From Oreohelix idahoensis (lineage: Eukaryota; Mollusca; Gastropoda; Stylommatophora; Oreohelicidae), in assembly GCA_024509875.1 (NCBI GenBank), contig JAMPIV010022935.1:124001-188000 (forward strand): DNA of 64,000 nt. The letters are read 5' to 3'. The notes below the pieces were generated by a model. The model was not told where the DNA came from. It saw only the letters and a list, made by a program, of their open reading frames with translations, and made no database searches. This document shows, piece by piece, positions 32,887 to 45,218 of the stretch; the stretch's first letter is position 1; each line of letters starts with the position of its first letter. The position numbers and the translations under genes are program-made.

Positions 32887-33745
32887 CTGCCATCACCAGT
32901 GTCAATACCTTGTCGAGGTATGGCGGCTTGCGTACCCTGATTACTCCCAGAGCTATGCCAGCGGGAGTTTTACTCCTGGAAGGTTCTACCAGGCTGGACA
33001 GGTTTGCGCGGGCAGGGGTCAGACGAAAGCAGACACCCTGGTTCTCCAGGTTGGGGGTTTTAGCATAGGGCTGACACCCCTGTCTATGTAAACAAAAAAT
33101 TGAAGTTACGGAAACAACAACGAATAAACAAACTTTGCTGCGGGACGGACATCCGGAGTCTGAGGCTCGTATGACTGTCAGTGGGGAAAAGCCTTTTTTA
33201 GCCTAAACAACACCTGGAAGTCCTCTCAATACAGCACAAGCACAAAATTAAGATTATATCAGAGCTGTGTGCTTTCTGTGCTTCTCTATGGTGCAGAATG
33301 CTGGAGAGTTACAGAGAAGGAAATGTCGAAATTGTCCTCTTTTCACACAACATGCCTAAGAAAAATTCACCGAATCTTTTGGCCGAATACTATCACCAAC
33401 CAAGATCTGCTTACTCGGAGCAAGCAAGAGGACATGCACACCATCATAGCTAACAGACGCTGGAGCTGGGTTGGCCATGTCCTCAGAAGAGACCCCGATG
33501 CCATCACAAGAACAGCTATGCTTTGGACCCCTGAAGAAAAACGAAAGAGAGGCCGACCAAAAACAACCTGGCGGAGGACTGTGGAGGCTGAGATGCTAAA
33601 AATGAACCAGAGTTGGGGCACTGTACGAAGGATGGCCACCGACCGAGCAAAGTGGAATCAATTTGTTGTTGCCCTACAAGACGCCACTAGGCGTGATGGT
33701 CACTGACTGCTTTGACGGTCGGCGGCTAAGGATCAAAGAAGAAGA
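32887..33745 (+). mobile_element. Internally deleted LINE with both ends and an 11-bp target duplication
   Basis: AGGTTAAAACA at 32876-32886 and 33746-33756 flanks the unit exactly. The left half (to ~33110) is a non-coding 5' region with GC-rich blocks (TACCTTGTCGAGGTATGGCG, GAAGGTTCTACCAGGCTGGA). The right half encodes the RT C-terminus (KLRLYQSCVL, LYGAECWRV, HRIFWPNTITNQDLL, SWVGHVLRRDPDA, GRPKTTWRRTVEAEM) and ends in GGATCAAAGAAGAAG. The endonuclease and RT core are missing between them, so this is a deleted, non-autonomous copy that was nevertheless retrotransposed. Confidence 0.8.
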
Positions 33746-33875
33746 AGGTTAAAACAAGTGGGATAACAACCACTGTTGAATTCAACCCAAGTAAAACATG
33801 AGTAATACCCCTTTGATCAGGAATCTAAAAAATAATGTCTCTAAACTAAACAGGTACATTTAACTCAGCAAAACT

Positions 33876-34230
33876 GTAAGCAATAGTGTGATGCCACTTT
33901 ACAATATGCTCAGGGAGAGTAACAAATCTGAGAAAACAAACAGCTGGCGGACAGCAGGAAAAGAAGCCTAATTAACAGCAGGAAAACAAATATTTAGCAG
34001 CGGAATTTGTTCTTTTATTCTTTCTAAAGTTTGTGGTACCAGTACGAGGCGACCCGACTATTTGCAGTACGACCCAGAGACCAGTTGCTGTACTACTAGA
34101 CTTTGGTTCAATGCTTGAGATCGACACTTGAAGATTCTTGCCTTGACCAGGAGAGGTTACTTCCTGAACTAATTTGGAAACGTGCCCCTCACCGCAGAGA
34201 CGAATCTACGGAAAAGCAGAATCGGCACTT
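33876..34230 (+). repeat. Dispersed repeat H/I, copy 1
   Basis: CTCAGGGAG, CTGG.GGAC.GC, AGGAAAACAAA, TTAGCAG.GG, TTTGTTCTTTT.TT and TCTAAAGTT correspond in order to 61985-62170. No coding. Confidence 0.65.
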
Positions 34231-34310
34231 CAGCATTTTCGCAAGTCCCAATTTTAACAGGTTAAACACGACCGAACTTTATTTGCCTATATTCATCAAG
34301 CCTAAATAAT

Positions 34311-35854
34311 TTATGTGAAGAAACCTATTTTTTTTATAATCACCAGTCATTTATTTACAAGTGTTAAAGTAATTGATCATTAAATTTGTATATGTTGATT
34401 TTGACAAATTCACAGTTGATTTAATCGTTACAGAGATAAAGGAGTACGTATGACCTCCATACACATAGAGTTAATAAGGGGAATTTTGCTGAATTAAATC
34501 AGCTGGAGGCTTGAATGAGCTAAATCAGACATTATACATCTTCACAACAAAAGGCGGCGGGTCAGATAAAAAGTTAACGTGCTCAGTCTGATTCAGCATT
34601 GTTCTTGACTTCTGAAATATCTTGTGAACAATCCCTAGCGGTGGAAGTATCATTATCCTTTGTTACCGGGGTTTCCTGTCTTTAGGTTGGCATTGATGTT
34701 GTCTGGTTTGTCGAGCGTGCTAATGTGGCCGACGTACTTCTGATCACGCGAATAATGTGGGCCTTTTTTTGGCTTACAGTGATGACCTGGTTAATGATAG
34801 TAGGACCCGGTAACGAGGTAAGATGGGTCAATACAGGATGACCAACTGGCACGGATAAACACTGTACTCGTTGGGAGAGTTAGTGTTGACAACATATTTA
34901 TTCATGACGAAACTTTACATCAGTAGTTCACAGACATTCTTCATCAGCAATAGACATGGTACATCAAGGTTAGCGGAAGCTCTACGGCAACGTATTAGTA
35001 AGATGCATGGGTTTACAAAATGACCATGTTAAATCTTTGAGCATATATATATATATATATATTTAAACACTATCCCAATAGCTTCTGGCGTTAACGGGAC
35101 GGACTAACAGCCGGCATAGCTGGTCAAGCTGAAGCTCTGCCGTAACGGTACAGAAGACTAAGTATTGGAGGCTAGATACTTCAAACGAGCCGTTTCTGGC
35201 TAAATAATATTTGCAATAAAAGCTTGGTATAGTTCACTCAAGAACAGTATCTTCATCTTTCAGATAAACATAATTACTTCATACCGTGTCTTTTCTAGAC
35301 TTAGGATAAGCAAACGAAATAAATCACGTCTATACACGACGATGGATATCTGGATCTCCCTCAAGGACATAGTCCGTATCTAAACAAATCACTGCGTCAT
35401 ACCGCACCATGCCCCGTTTAATACTGGTGCACGGTCGTACGCAAATAACATTACAAAAAATATCATTGCTGTGCTCAGTTGCACGACTGAAAATCTCAGG
35501 CGAACATGTGAGAACTTTAAACATTTATCTGACCCTCAATGAATATAAAGTATTTAACATCCTTCTATCTACAATTCTGCCAGGAGTAATTTTGTGCGAA
35601 GAAGAACCACATTAGATACTCTAGGTTTTGGCCACTGTTGGACCACTACTGCGGAGAGCAAGGGGAGGCAACCCGTGTCAAGCTTCATTTGGGTCTTCAA
35701 AGGCATTTACCTTTGCACAAGATTACTCTAAGCAGAGGTACAGACTGAAGGATGATGATGCGTCTACCTCGGAGGAGTATTCGCAAGAAGTTAAGAACAA
35801 TGCTGAATGTGTCTTAGCAATGTTAACTTTTATCTGCCTGCCGCCTTCTGTGAA
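34311..35854. other. No supported gene
   Basis: AT-rich, with a short (TA)n at 35043-35061. The open frames at 35409-35615 and 35628-35873 show no domain. Confidence 0.4.
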
Positions 35855-35938
35855 GAGGTATTATATAATTTAATTTAGCTCTTATTATTGGCTCTAGAGG
35901 TATTATATAATTTAATTTAGCTCTTATTATTGGCTCTA
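35855..35938. repeat. 42-bp tandem duplication
   Basis: The unit beginning GAGGTATTATATAATTTAAT is repeated head to tail (starts 35855 and 35897), just left of element C. Confidence 0.95.
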
Positions 35939-35981
35939 GAGGTATGTGTACACACACTGTCTTTTTTTCATCACAAGACAA

Positions 35982-36692
35982 TGCCTTAGTTACTTTGACA
36001 CACAGGTGCAACTTGGCACTCCCCGCCAATTGCACATATCAGGCTGTAGTATAACAGCCGAAAGCACAGGCCTCGTTCTGACGTCGGCCGTGTACTTCTG
36101 TTAAATAGGTTATCATCAACCCTGCAGTAATACTTATTGTAGATAGAAGTTCCGCCAATCTGCGGCTCCCACAATATATCTTCGTCACTGGCTTTCTGGA
36201 CAATATAAGACTAACAGTCTTGGATGGCTACCTCGAGCACAAATATATAAGTTCTGAAATGGCGGATCAGTGAGCTGCTGTTCACCCTAGGTAATCCTTT
36301 ACATGTTCTGCCACCGAAAAGCGTAATAATGCATAAAGGTCGGTATTACCTGGAAAATGAATCCTCAGAACTAAACAAGGAATTCTGTCGTCATCCCGAC
36401 GCACAGAGATTCACTGGGGAAAACTGCCATAGCAGTTACTTCGAAGATTCTCCCCGAAAAACAATGGACTCTTGGTCCCTTCAGAAAAACAGGACCTCCC
36501 GGCTTCCCGGAAGTATATCTCACTCCCGCTTAAAAAACCTTCCCATAGGCCTACGCCGAACTGTCAACCTCTGACCCTAAAGGTCAAACACAATGAATGA
36601 ATAAACAAGGGAAGACAACCCCTAATCAACCTGACATCGCAGGTAAAGACACAATTATTCTTATGATACAAACATAAGCAAATAACTTGACA
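35982..36692 (-). repeat. LTR of element C, left (3')
   Basis: 711 bp, TGCCTTAG...ACTTGACA on the plus strand, i.e. TGTCAAGT...AAGGCA in element sense. The internal 3' non-coding region 36693-37151 follows, with a C-rich/poly-A block at 36730-36766. Confidence 0.93.
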
Positions 36693-37151
36693 GATGACTC
36701 CGTCGAAAATGACAGCAACATTACTACCACCCCCCTGTAAAAAAAAAATGCAATTTTTTTTTTTTAATATGTTCATGAGCAAGATAGCACCAGTATCACT
36801 TCTGTGCTCATGCAAACAATGAACCTAATATCAGGTACAATAGAAGAGGGTACAAATCATCTCCCAACATAGGAGAAAATATTTCCTTTAAGCCAAACAA
36901 ACTAAGGGATACCATTCAAGAAACCTAAGTTGCTGGCAATACCAATCATATATCAAACATTACTAAATAATATAACCATAGCAATATACAAATGTCAATG
37001 CTATTTTAGCAACATATCACTGATGGATGGACAAAATGAAATTTGTTAAATTATCTAAACATCATCCAAATACATTTGTATTACAACATATTATGATATT
37101 AAGGACAGACCTAAGTCTGAAAATATATCAGGAAAAACTAGGACACAAGAT

Positions 37152-40100
37152 TTAACTGGAATCATGTGGGCATCTAGACAATATGTCCGCCATCACATTA
37201 TCAGAACCACGGATAGCTCGCACCGTGAAATGGAAAGGCTGAAGAGCAATAGCATAACGAGTAGATCTCGAGCTCTTCAAATCCTTACTTTGCATAGCCG
37301 TAAGAGCTTTTTGGTCGGTTTCCATAAAGAAATGCGCGCCCAGAAGGAACCTTTGTAGCTTAAGAATGGACCAAACCATAGCCAACAATTCACGGTCCAA
37401 AACCGAGTAATTCCTTTCTGCCGCATTCAGCTTCCTAGAAATATACATTACAGGATGCAGAGTTCCTGAATATTCCTGCATTAGTGCCGCTCCAATGCCA
37501 GTGGAAGAGGCATCACTACGAAGGACAAAAGTCTTATCAATCGTCGGTAGTCTTAAGATAGGATGAGATGAGAACAAATTCTTAACCTGATCCAATGAAG
37601 ATTGGCATTCTTGGGACCAACGCACCATATTAGGAGAACCTTTTTTCAATAACGTTGAAAGTGGTGCCATAATGGAGGACAGATTCTCAATGAATCTTCC
37701 ATAGAATTGTATCAATCCCAAGAGACTACGCACTTGCTTTTTTGTCTTCGGAACCGAGATATTTAATATCTTTGAAATGTTTTGGTCCTCTGTCTTCAAC
37801 AGACCATGACCAACTCGATGACCTAGGAAGGAAATTTCACTAAACCCAACAAAAGCTTTAGAGGGTTTAGCAGTCAAACTATGCTCACGTAGAGTAGATA
37901 GCAATTCCTTCAGACCCACATAGTGTTCTTCCCAAGTATCGCTGAAAAGACAGATGTCGTCTAAATATGCAATGACATCTGCACGATCTGATAGAATTCG
38001 TCGCATCATGCGTACGAAAGTCGCTGGGGCGTTCATAAGCCCGAAAGGCATAAAATTCCATTGAAACAGACCCCTAGGTGTCGAAAAAGCAGTGAGAGGT
38101 TTGGCGTGTTCCGTCAGTGGGACTTGCCAATAACCTTTCGACAAGTCTAGTTTAGTAAAGAATTTAGCTTTAGAAAGTCTAATAAGTAGATCATCTAATA
38201 ACGGCATAGGTTCAGCATCGAACTTCGTAACTTGATTTAATTTGCGATAATCAAAGCAAAGACGTATGTTATTGTCTTTCTTTCGAACAATAACTATTGA
38301 CGAAGAATAAGCTGAAGTGGATGGTTCAATTATTTGTAGTTGAATCATTTCATCCAATTCTTTCTCGACTTGTGCTTGAAAATGAATAGGTATTGGGTAT
38401 GGTCTTACTCTGATCGGATTACGATCAGTAAGTATGATGTCATGTTCTATGACATCTGTGTGTCCAGGAATGTCGGTAAGGACATCCTGATATGATTGTA
38501 ACGTAGAGGATACTTGACGTTATTCCTCAAAAGACAAGTTGGAAGAGACTGTAACGTCTCTCCACGATTCCGTTGAAGTAAGTGGAATCGTAGGAAGAGG
38601 TAAGTTCACGTCAGAAAAAATAGTTTCCTCATCCTGTATAACAGACAGGGATGAGATGTGACCATGTTGAACTGGAGAGTCGTCCGTCGCCTGGAAAATA
38701 GGCTGTAAATAGTCTGGACGTTCAATAAACTCTGTTAACATATTTATATGGAAGGTTTTATGCCTTCCATCCACATCGACAATATAGTCGACATCAGAAA
38801 TTTTCGAGACTATAGTGTATGGACCCTTCCAAGAAATGAGAAGTCTATTCTCTCTTGAGGGCAGTAAGACATATGCTTTGTCTCCAGGACAAAGTTGACG
38901 TAGGCGTCTTTTCTTATTAGCAAATCGCCTAGCTTTTTCTTTCGCAAATTCGGAAGATGAAGTTGCTAACCTGCACGATTCGATAATCTTTTCTCTAAGA
39001 GCTATAACATATTCATATGACGATTGTGTATCATCGTCAATATTATCGGAAGTTATCAAATCGTGTAACAAGGACATTGGCCCGCGCGGTTGCGCGCCAA
39101 AGACAAGTTCGAAAGGAGAAAACCCTGTATGCTCGTTGGGAACCTCTCTATAGGCAAAGAGGACTGCAGGTAAAACCCTGTCCCAATCTTCAGGATGATC
39201 CTCCGTTATCTTGCCAAGTAAGTTCTTTAGTGTCCTGTTAAGACGTTCTACCAATCCATTGGACATTGGATGATAAATACTACTGAGAGACCTTTTAATG
39301 TCTAGCGTAGCCATTACCTGAGACATAACGTCCGAAATTAACTGAGTGCCGTGATCCGACAGTATTTCTCCGGGGAATCCCAGACGAGAAAATACGAGCC
39401 AAAGAGCATCAGCGATATCGACAGTTGATATGCTCTTCAGAGGAATAGCCTCTGGCCAACGCGTGCACATGTCCACGCAAGTGAGGATAAATTGGTGTCC
39501 TCTGGCTGACTTAATTTTGAACGGACCAATGATGTCTATAGCCATTTTCTGAAACGGCCGAATCGGAATATCTGCAGCCTGAATAGGAGCAGCATGTCTC
39601 GGACCCCTAGACTTGACCTCTTGACAAATTTTGCAAGATCGGCAATAAATTCGGATGTCTTTATTCACGAATGGCCAAAAGAATGACGCAAGGACTCTAG
39701 TTTTAGTTCTGGAAAAACCCATGTGTCCCGCACACTGAGAATCGTGTGCATGCCGAAGAATTAAGGCTCTCATACACTTAGGCACAAGAATTTGCGAATG
39801 CATAGACTTGTCCGAGTGTTGTACCATTCGTACCAATATACCATTCTTCATAGTAATATACGATTTGTGATTCGTATTTTGATTGGGATCCCCTTTCTTT
39901 GCCAGAAGGAAGTATTTCTTCAAAGAAGGATCCTCTTCTTGACGTTTAACAAACGAGTCATGGGAAATCACCAAGTGCTCGTCTTGGCTATCAACTTCAT
40001 TACTATTATCAGATGAAGTTGGGGGATTAAGAGCTTGAGCTCTTGTCATCACTGCATTGACCGTTTGAATGTTTTTTTTCTTCCCAACTAGAAATTTGTT

Positions 40101-42071
40101 GCGGGGTGCATTCCTTAACCCCATGAATACGACCGATTATAAGATCCGCAATAGGATTAGGAAGAAGACATGCATGGACATCTCCTGTGAAGAAAGGAGT
40201 GTCAATCCTAATAATAGCAGTAGGATAGCTTTCCATAGTACCACCAAATGTAACACATTTGATTGTTTTTCCAGTGGCACAGCAAGGATCTATCAGAGAC
40301 TCCTTAACCCCGACGGTAGTACATCCCGAATCGAAAAGTACTGAGACTAGCCTATCATTTATTAGACCTTTATCTAAGATGAGAGATCCTCTCCCATCAT
40401 GCGCAACTGTAGCAGGTAGAGCAGGAAGAGGGTGACCACAACTTAGCGTAGATACAGTCGATGAATCGAACAATGTTAAGCATTGGGGGCATTCAGTTGC
40501 TCTCCCAAAATCGAAAGCACAACCAGTGATAGCCCTAGAGTTACCACTATCATTTACTGTATTACAGGCTCCATCAAACTCTTGTTCCGCAGAGTTTGCC
40601 TGTTGGTAAGGTCTTTTCTTGTTAAACCTAGGTCTACCTCGATTATCATTTCCCCTGTAATTATTTTGACTATCATTTCCCCTGTAATTATTTCGACTAT
40701 CATTTCCCCTGTAATTGTTATCATATTGCCTATTGTAATCATCATTCCGGTTTGAATCCCGGTTTCTAAATTCACCATCGTCATAATCTTGACGTCGAGA
40801 ATGATTACCTCGAAAATTTGAATAATTATTATTTGGATAGCCTTTGCGAAAGTGTCTCAAATTATTACCACTAAAATTACGAGAACTACCATCTTGTCTC
40901 CACTGCATAGACGAAGAACCATCATGTGTTGGATTACTCCGCTTCTGAGTGTAATTTTGATTACTTCCCCTATTCCAATTTTGTTGAGCACCCTGAAATT
41001 TTTTTTTGAAATTAGGGCCATATGGTGTTGCCGAAGCAGCTGGCAACCCTTCTTTCACTTTAGAATTGCTAACTGTAGCATGGGGATGTGCTGTGGCATA
41101 CTGACAACAGTATTCCTCCATTTCTTTTAAGTTTTTAGGCTTACGCTCATGAAGGAATGCAAGAAAAGAATCATTAACAGATGACAAAACCTTATCTCGC
41201 AATAATAGTCCATTAGACCTTCATATGTTTTCTCAATCTGAGACAACTCAACCCATCGTGTAAATGTACGACGTATCTTTGTAACAAAATCAGAGAAATC
41301 TACTCCATTTTCTGGCAACATTGTCCTAAAACGAAGACGATAGTCTTCTTGTTTTAGTTGATATTTTTTTAGCAATGCTGCCCTGACAACATCATAATTA
41401 GTCCTCTCATGTTCGTCTATTGTCATAAGAGTAGTCACTGTGTCACCTGTAAAAAATGGCATCAGTTGTTCAACATATTTTTCCTTTTTTATGTTATGCG
41501 TATCGCACAAAAATTGGAATCTATCTAGATAATCTGCTACGTCATCCTTTAAAGGATTGAAATGAGGCAATTTAATCCTACTAACAAACTCCCTTGTCGT
41601 ACTCGAAGTTGTTTGCTGAGCACCCGTACTCGCCAATTTCAATTTCTCTAACTCCAAAGTTGCGAGTTTTTCATCAAGTTCCATCTTCTGTTTTCTTTCC
41701 TCATGTTCCATTTTTCTGATTTCAGCCTCAGCTTTCCTCTCCTCTGCAGCAGCTTGAGCTTTCCTCTCCTCTGCAGCAGCTTCTTTGTCTAATCTCTTTT
41801 GTTCAGCTTCAAATCTCCTTTCCTCCACCTGCATCTGCAATTTCTTTTGTTCAGCAGCCATATCAGCTTCTCTGTCTAGCCTTTTTTGTTCCGCCGCAGC
41901 TTCTCTTTCTAATCTTTTCTCTTCAGCCTGAGCTTTTTTCTCTTCAGCCTGAGCTTTTTTCTCTTCTGCAGCTAATGCTTTGTCATACTGAGCAACAGCC
42001 CATTGTTCTAACTGTTGACCAGTTTTATCAAGGGCTCTCCCTTGTGTAATAAAGTAGTCCAATGTAGACAT
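37152..42071 (-). pseudogene. gag-pol: Gag-Pol of element C, copy 1 (three frame lesions, one nonsense)
   Basis: Starts MSTLDYFITQGRALD at 42071. A ~110-residue Ala/Glu/Lys coiled coil precedes a capsid-like core, then an RGND/NNY-repeat arginine-rich tail, a CX2CX13CGH motif, protease (LFDSGCTTVG), H2C2 (HDSQCAGH...CRSCKIC), integrase core (AIDIIG, SDHGTQL, LVERLN), RT (YLDDICLF) and RNase H (RSDASSTG...ADILSR). Compared with copy 2 it has a 1-nt loss near 41211, an extra T in the run 40072-40079, and a CAA-to-TAA change at 38520-38522 upstream of RT. RT-RNase H (37152-38357) is otherwise open. A V-to-F change precedes DYRK. This copy cannot make a full polyprotein as read. Confidence 0.9.
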
Positions 42072-44045
42072 CTTGTCTAATGAGATCAGAAACCTGAAAA
42101 AAAATTAAATAAATTACCTTATCCCACTTCAATGGGAGACAAGTCTGAAATGCTAGACTTGTATACTCACTTCACTTTATTTTACTGTCTTAGTCTTAGA
42201 CAAAGACTTTGTATGTTCCTCTTGTTTATAATGTACCCAAAAAATCACTTGAGTACCTGTGGAAAAAAAAAATTCCCTTATATCCCACTCACTATGGGCA
42301 CAAGTCTTTTTTATAAAGAACTTGAATATGTATTTCACCTTGTCTCAATCTTTGTAGATAACAAGTCTTTTATCAAAGAACTTGTATAAATATCTTATAT
42401 AATAATATTTTATTAAGAAACTCTATATGAAGAGTCTACCTTATCAATATTATCAAAACATGACCAAGTATGTGTATGTAGACTGTGCATGACAGTAATG
42501 TAGTACAACCAAAAAAAAAATACAAAGACAAAAATACAAAACAATACAAATGGCAACACTGTTTTAACCAAAAATGTGTAGAGAAATACACAAGAAAGGA
42601 GAGACCTACAGAATACAAACAAAACAAATCGACAATCAAAACTGAAAAACAGACAAAATATTACAAAAACAACGTTAAGTACAATTACATCACAGCTAAC
42701 ATCAATAGCGACCAATTGTCACTAGCAAATTTCCAAATTAAGAAAATTTGCACCTATAGAACGCTTACAGTAAGCCTCGATCAAGTGGCATATTTACCGT
42801 AAGACCCACCAACCGAAAAACCCGCAGAAAAATACACAAAAACAGTAGAAGTAACATAATATAGCAATCAATTTCAATGTGTTGCAGAACAAGTTCAGTC
42901 ACAGCTGAAACTAAAATAAATTCCTTGCTCCTTGCGAACACAGAAACGAAATGTCAAACGCGCACTGAACGTCAAATCCACTGTAACATAAAGTGGTATT
43001 CACGAACCAAAGTTACTATGACCTTCTCAAATTAGGGCTTGCACATTGAATGTTTACTATTTCCACGTACTGTTTACAAACACTTGACCTCCAACAATGT
43101 AGCTTGAATGCTCTGACCTAGAAAAGTCTGTTGTTGAATGAAACGTGTAACAACCAGCAGTACTGTTTACAATAGGAACCCGCCTTCTATGCAGTTATGG
43201 TCCACGTAGCAAATGCCTAGTAGTTAACTTCAGTACATGTCTTGTTATGCTTTATGTAGCATTATAATATAAATGCTCGTACTGTTTATTTGGGTCAACC
43301 GTTGATGACCTATATCTGTCCTGTTGTAGCCAAAACTTGCAAGTGTAGAATTAGCGCTGTGTGTTACGGCTGTCCCGTGTGTAGCTTAGACCCACAGATC
43401 AGAAGTGTAATGTGTACTTGTCCTTCTTGTAACTTTCTCGACAAAACTGGAGACATCATACATGTAACAGCCAACCAGGAATGTAAATTTCTGGATCCAT
43501 AAATGTCAACAATAATGTCAAATGCTCGCTCTGTTCTTTTTAAACCCACAGATCTGGTCCATCAGAAATGTAAGTTTCTAGGCCACATTGGCGACAAGAA
43601 ATGTATCATAAGAGCCCACGTAACTGGTCCACCAGAAATGTAACTGTCTTTTTTTTTCTTGTTGATGTGATCACTGGCCCAAGACAGTATACATGTTGTT
43701 AGATGTGTAGTGCGAGCGTATGATGAATTGAGTGTGGGTGCGAATGAAGGCGCGAATGTGTTTAGGCTCGTATAGATGTAGATCCTGCAACCCATACTCT
43801 CACATGCAGTAATCAAGGATGCTTTGACACTGCAGGCATGTTTCAAGACATTTATTGACGGGAACACACATAGTATCAACAGGAACAGTCAGTGTAACAA
43901 GGTCATGCTGACCTGACATCGATAGGTATACATTTGGCATTCAAAAAGGTAAACATCAGAATAGACGTGCATGGTCAATAGCAAAGTTCTTCAATAATGA
44001 CAGTTCGTAGCGTCGCCCTTGGCGTCTCTGACTAAACGCGTCAGA
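42072..44045 (-). other. 5' leader of element C, copy 1
   Basis: Nearly 2 kb of non-coding leader between the middle LTR and gag. A plus-strand cysteine-rich frame at 43290-43502 is duplicated in copy 2 but has no independent support. A conventional TGG-type primer site next to the LTR is not evident: the element-sense sequence there is TCTGACGCGTTTAGTC. Confidence 0.6.
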
Positions 44046-44756
44046 TGCCTTAGTTACTTTGACACACAGGTGCAACTTGGCACTCCCCGCCAATTGCACA
44101 TATCAGGCTGTAGTATAACAGCCGAAAGCACAGGCCTCGTTCTGACGTCGGCCGTGTACTTCTGTTAAATAGGTTATCATCAACCCTGCAGTAATACTTA
44201 TTGTAGATAGAAGTTCCGCCAATCTGCGGCTCCCACAATATATCTTCGTCACTGGATTTCTGGACAATATAAGACTAACAGTCTTGGATGGCTACCTCGA
44301 GCACAAATATATAAGTTCTGAAATGGCGGATCAGTGAGCTGCTGTTCACCCTAGGTAATCCTTTACATGTTCTGCCACCGAAAAGCGTAATAATGCATAA
44401 AGGTCGGTATTACCTGGAAAATGAATCCTCAGAACTAAACAAGGAATTCTGTCGTCATCCCGACGCACAGAGATTCACTGGGGAAAACTGCCATAGCAGT
44501 TACTTCGAAGATTCTCCCCGAAAAACAATGGACTCTTGGTCCCTTCAGAAAAACAGGACCTCCCGGCTTCCCGGAAGTATATCTCACTCCCGCTTAAAAA
44601 ACCTTCCCATAGGCCTACGCCGAACTGTCAACCTCTGACCCTAAAGGTCAAACACAATGAATGAATAAACAAGGGAAGACAACCCCTAATCAACCTGACA
44701 TCGCAGGTAAAGACACAATTATTCTTATGATACAAACATAAGCAAATAACTTGACA
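44046..44756 (-). repeat. Shared middle LTR of element C
   Basis: Same 711-bp LTR, with a substitution (GGATTT for GGCTTT near 44255) relative to both outer LTRs. Confidence 0.93.
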
Positions 44757-45218
44757 GATGACTCCGTCGAAAATGACAGCAACATTACTACCACCCCCCT
44801 GTAAAAAAAAAAATGCAATTTTTTTTTTTTTTAATATGTTCATGAGCAAGATAGCACCAGTATCACTTCTGTGCTCATGCAAACAATGAACCTAATATCA
44901 GGTACAATAGAAGAGGGTACAAATCATCTCCCAACATAGGAGAAAATATTTCCTTTAAGCCAAACAAACTAAGGGATACCATTCAAGAAACCTAAGTTGC
45001 TGGCAATACCAATCATATATCAAACATTACTAAATAATATAACCATAGCAATATACAAATGTCAATGCTATTTTAGCAACATATCACTGATGGATGGACA
45101 AAATGAAATTTGTTAAATTATCTAAACATCATCCAAATACATTTGTATTACAACATATTATGATATTAAGGACAGACCTAAGTCTGAAAATATATCAGGA
45201 AAAACTAGGACACAAGAT

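Noticed and set aside
35628..35873. 81-codon frame left of element C
   Set aside because: No recognisable domain; the end runs into a tandem duplication.
43290..43502. Cysteine-rich 70-codon plus-strand frame, repeated at 51386-51598
   Set aside because: It lies antisense in the leader of element C and is shared only because the two copies are nearly identical; no codon-level evidence.
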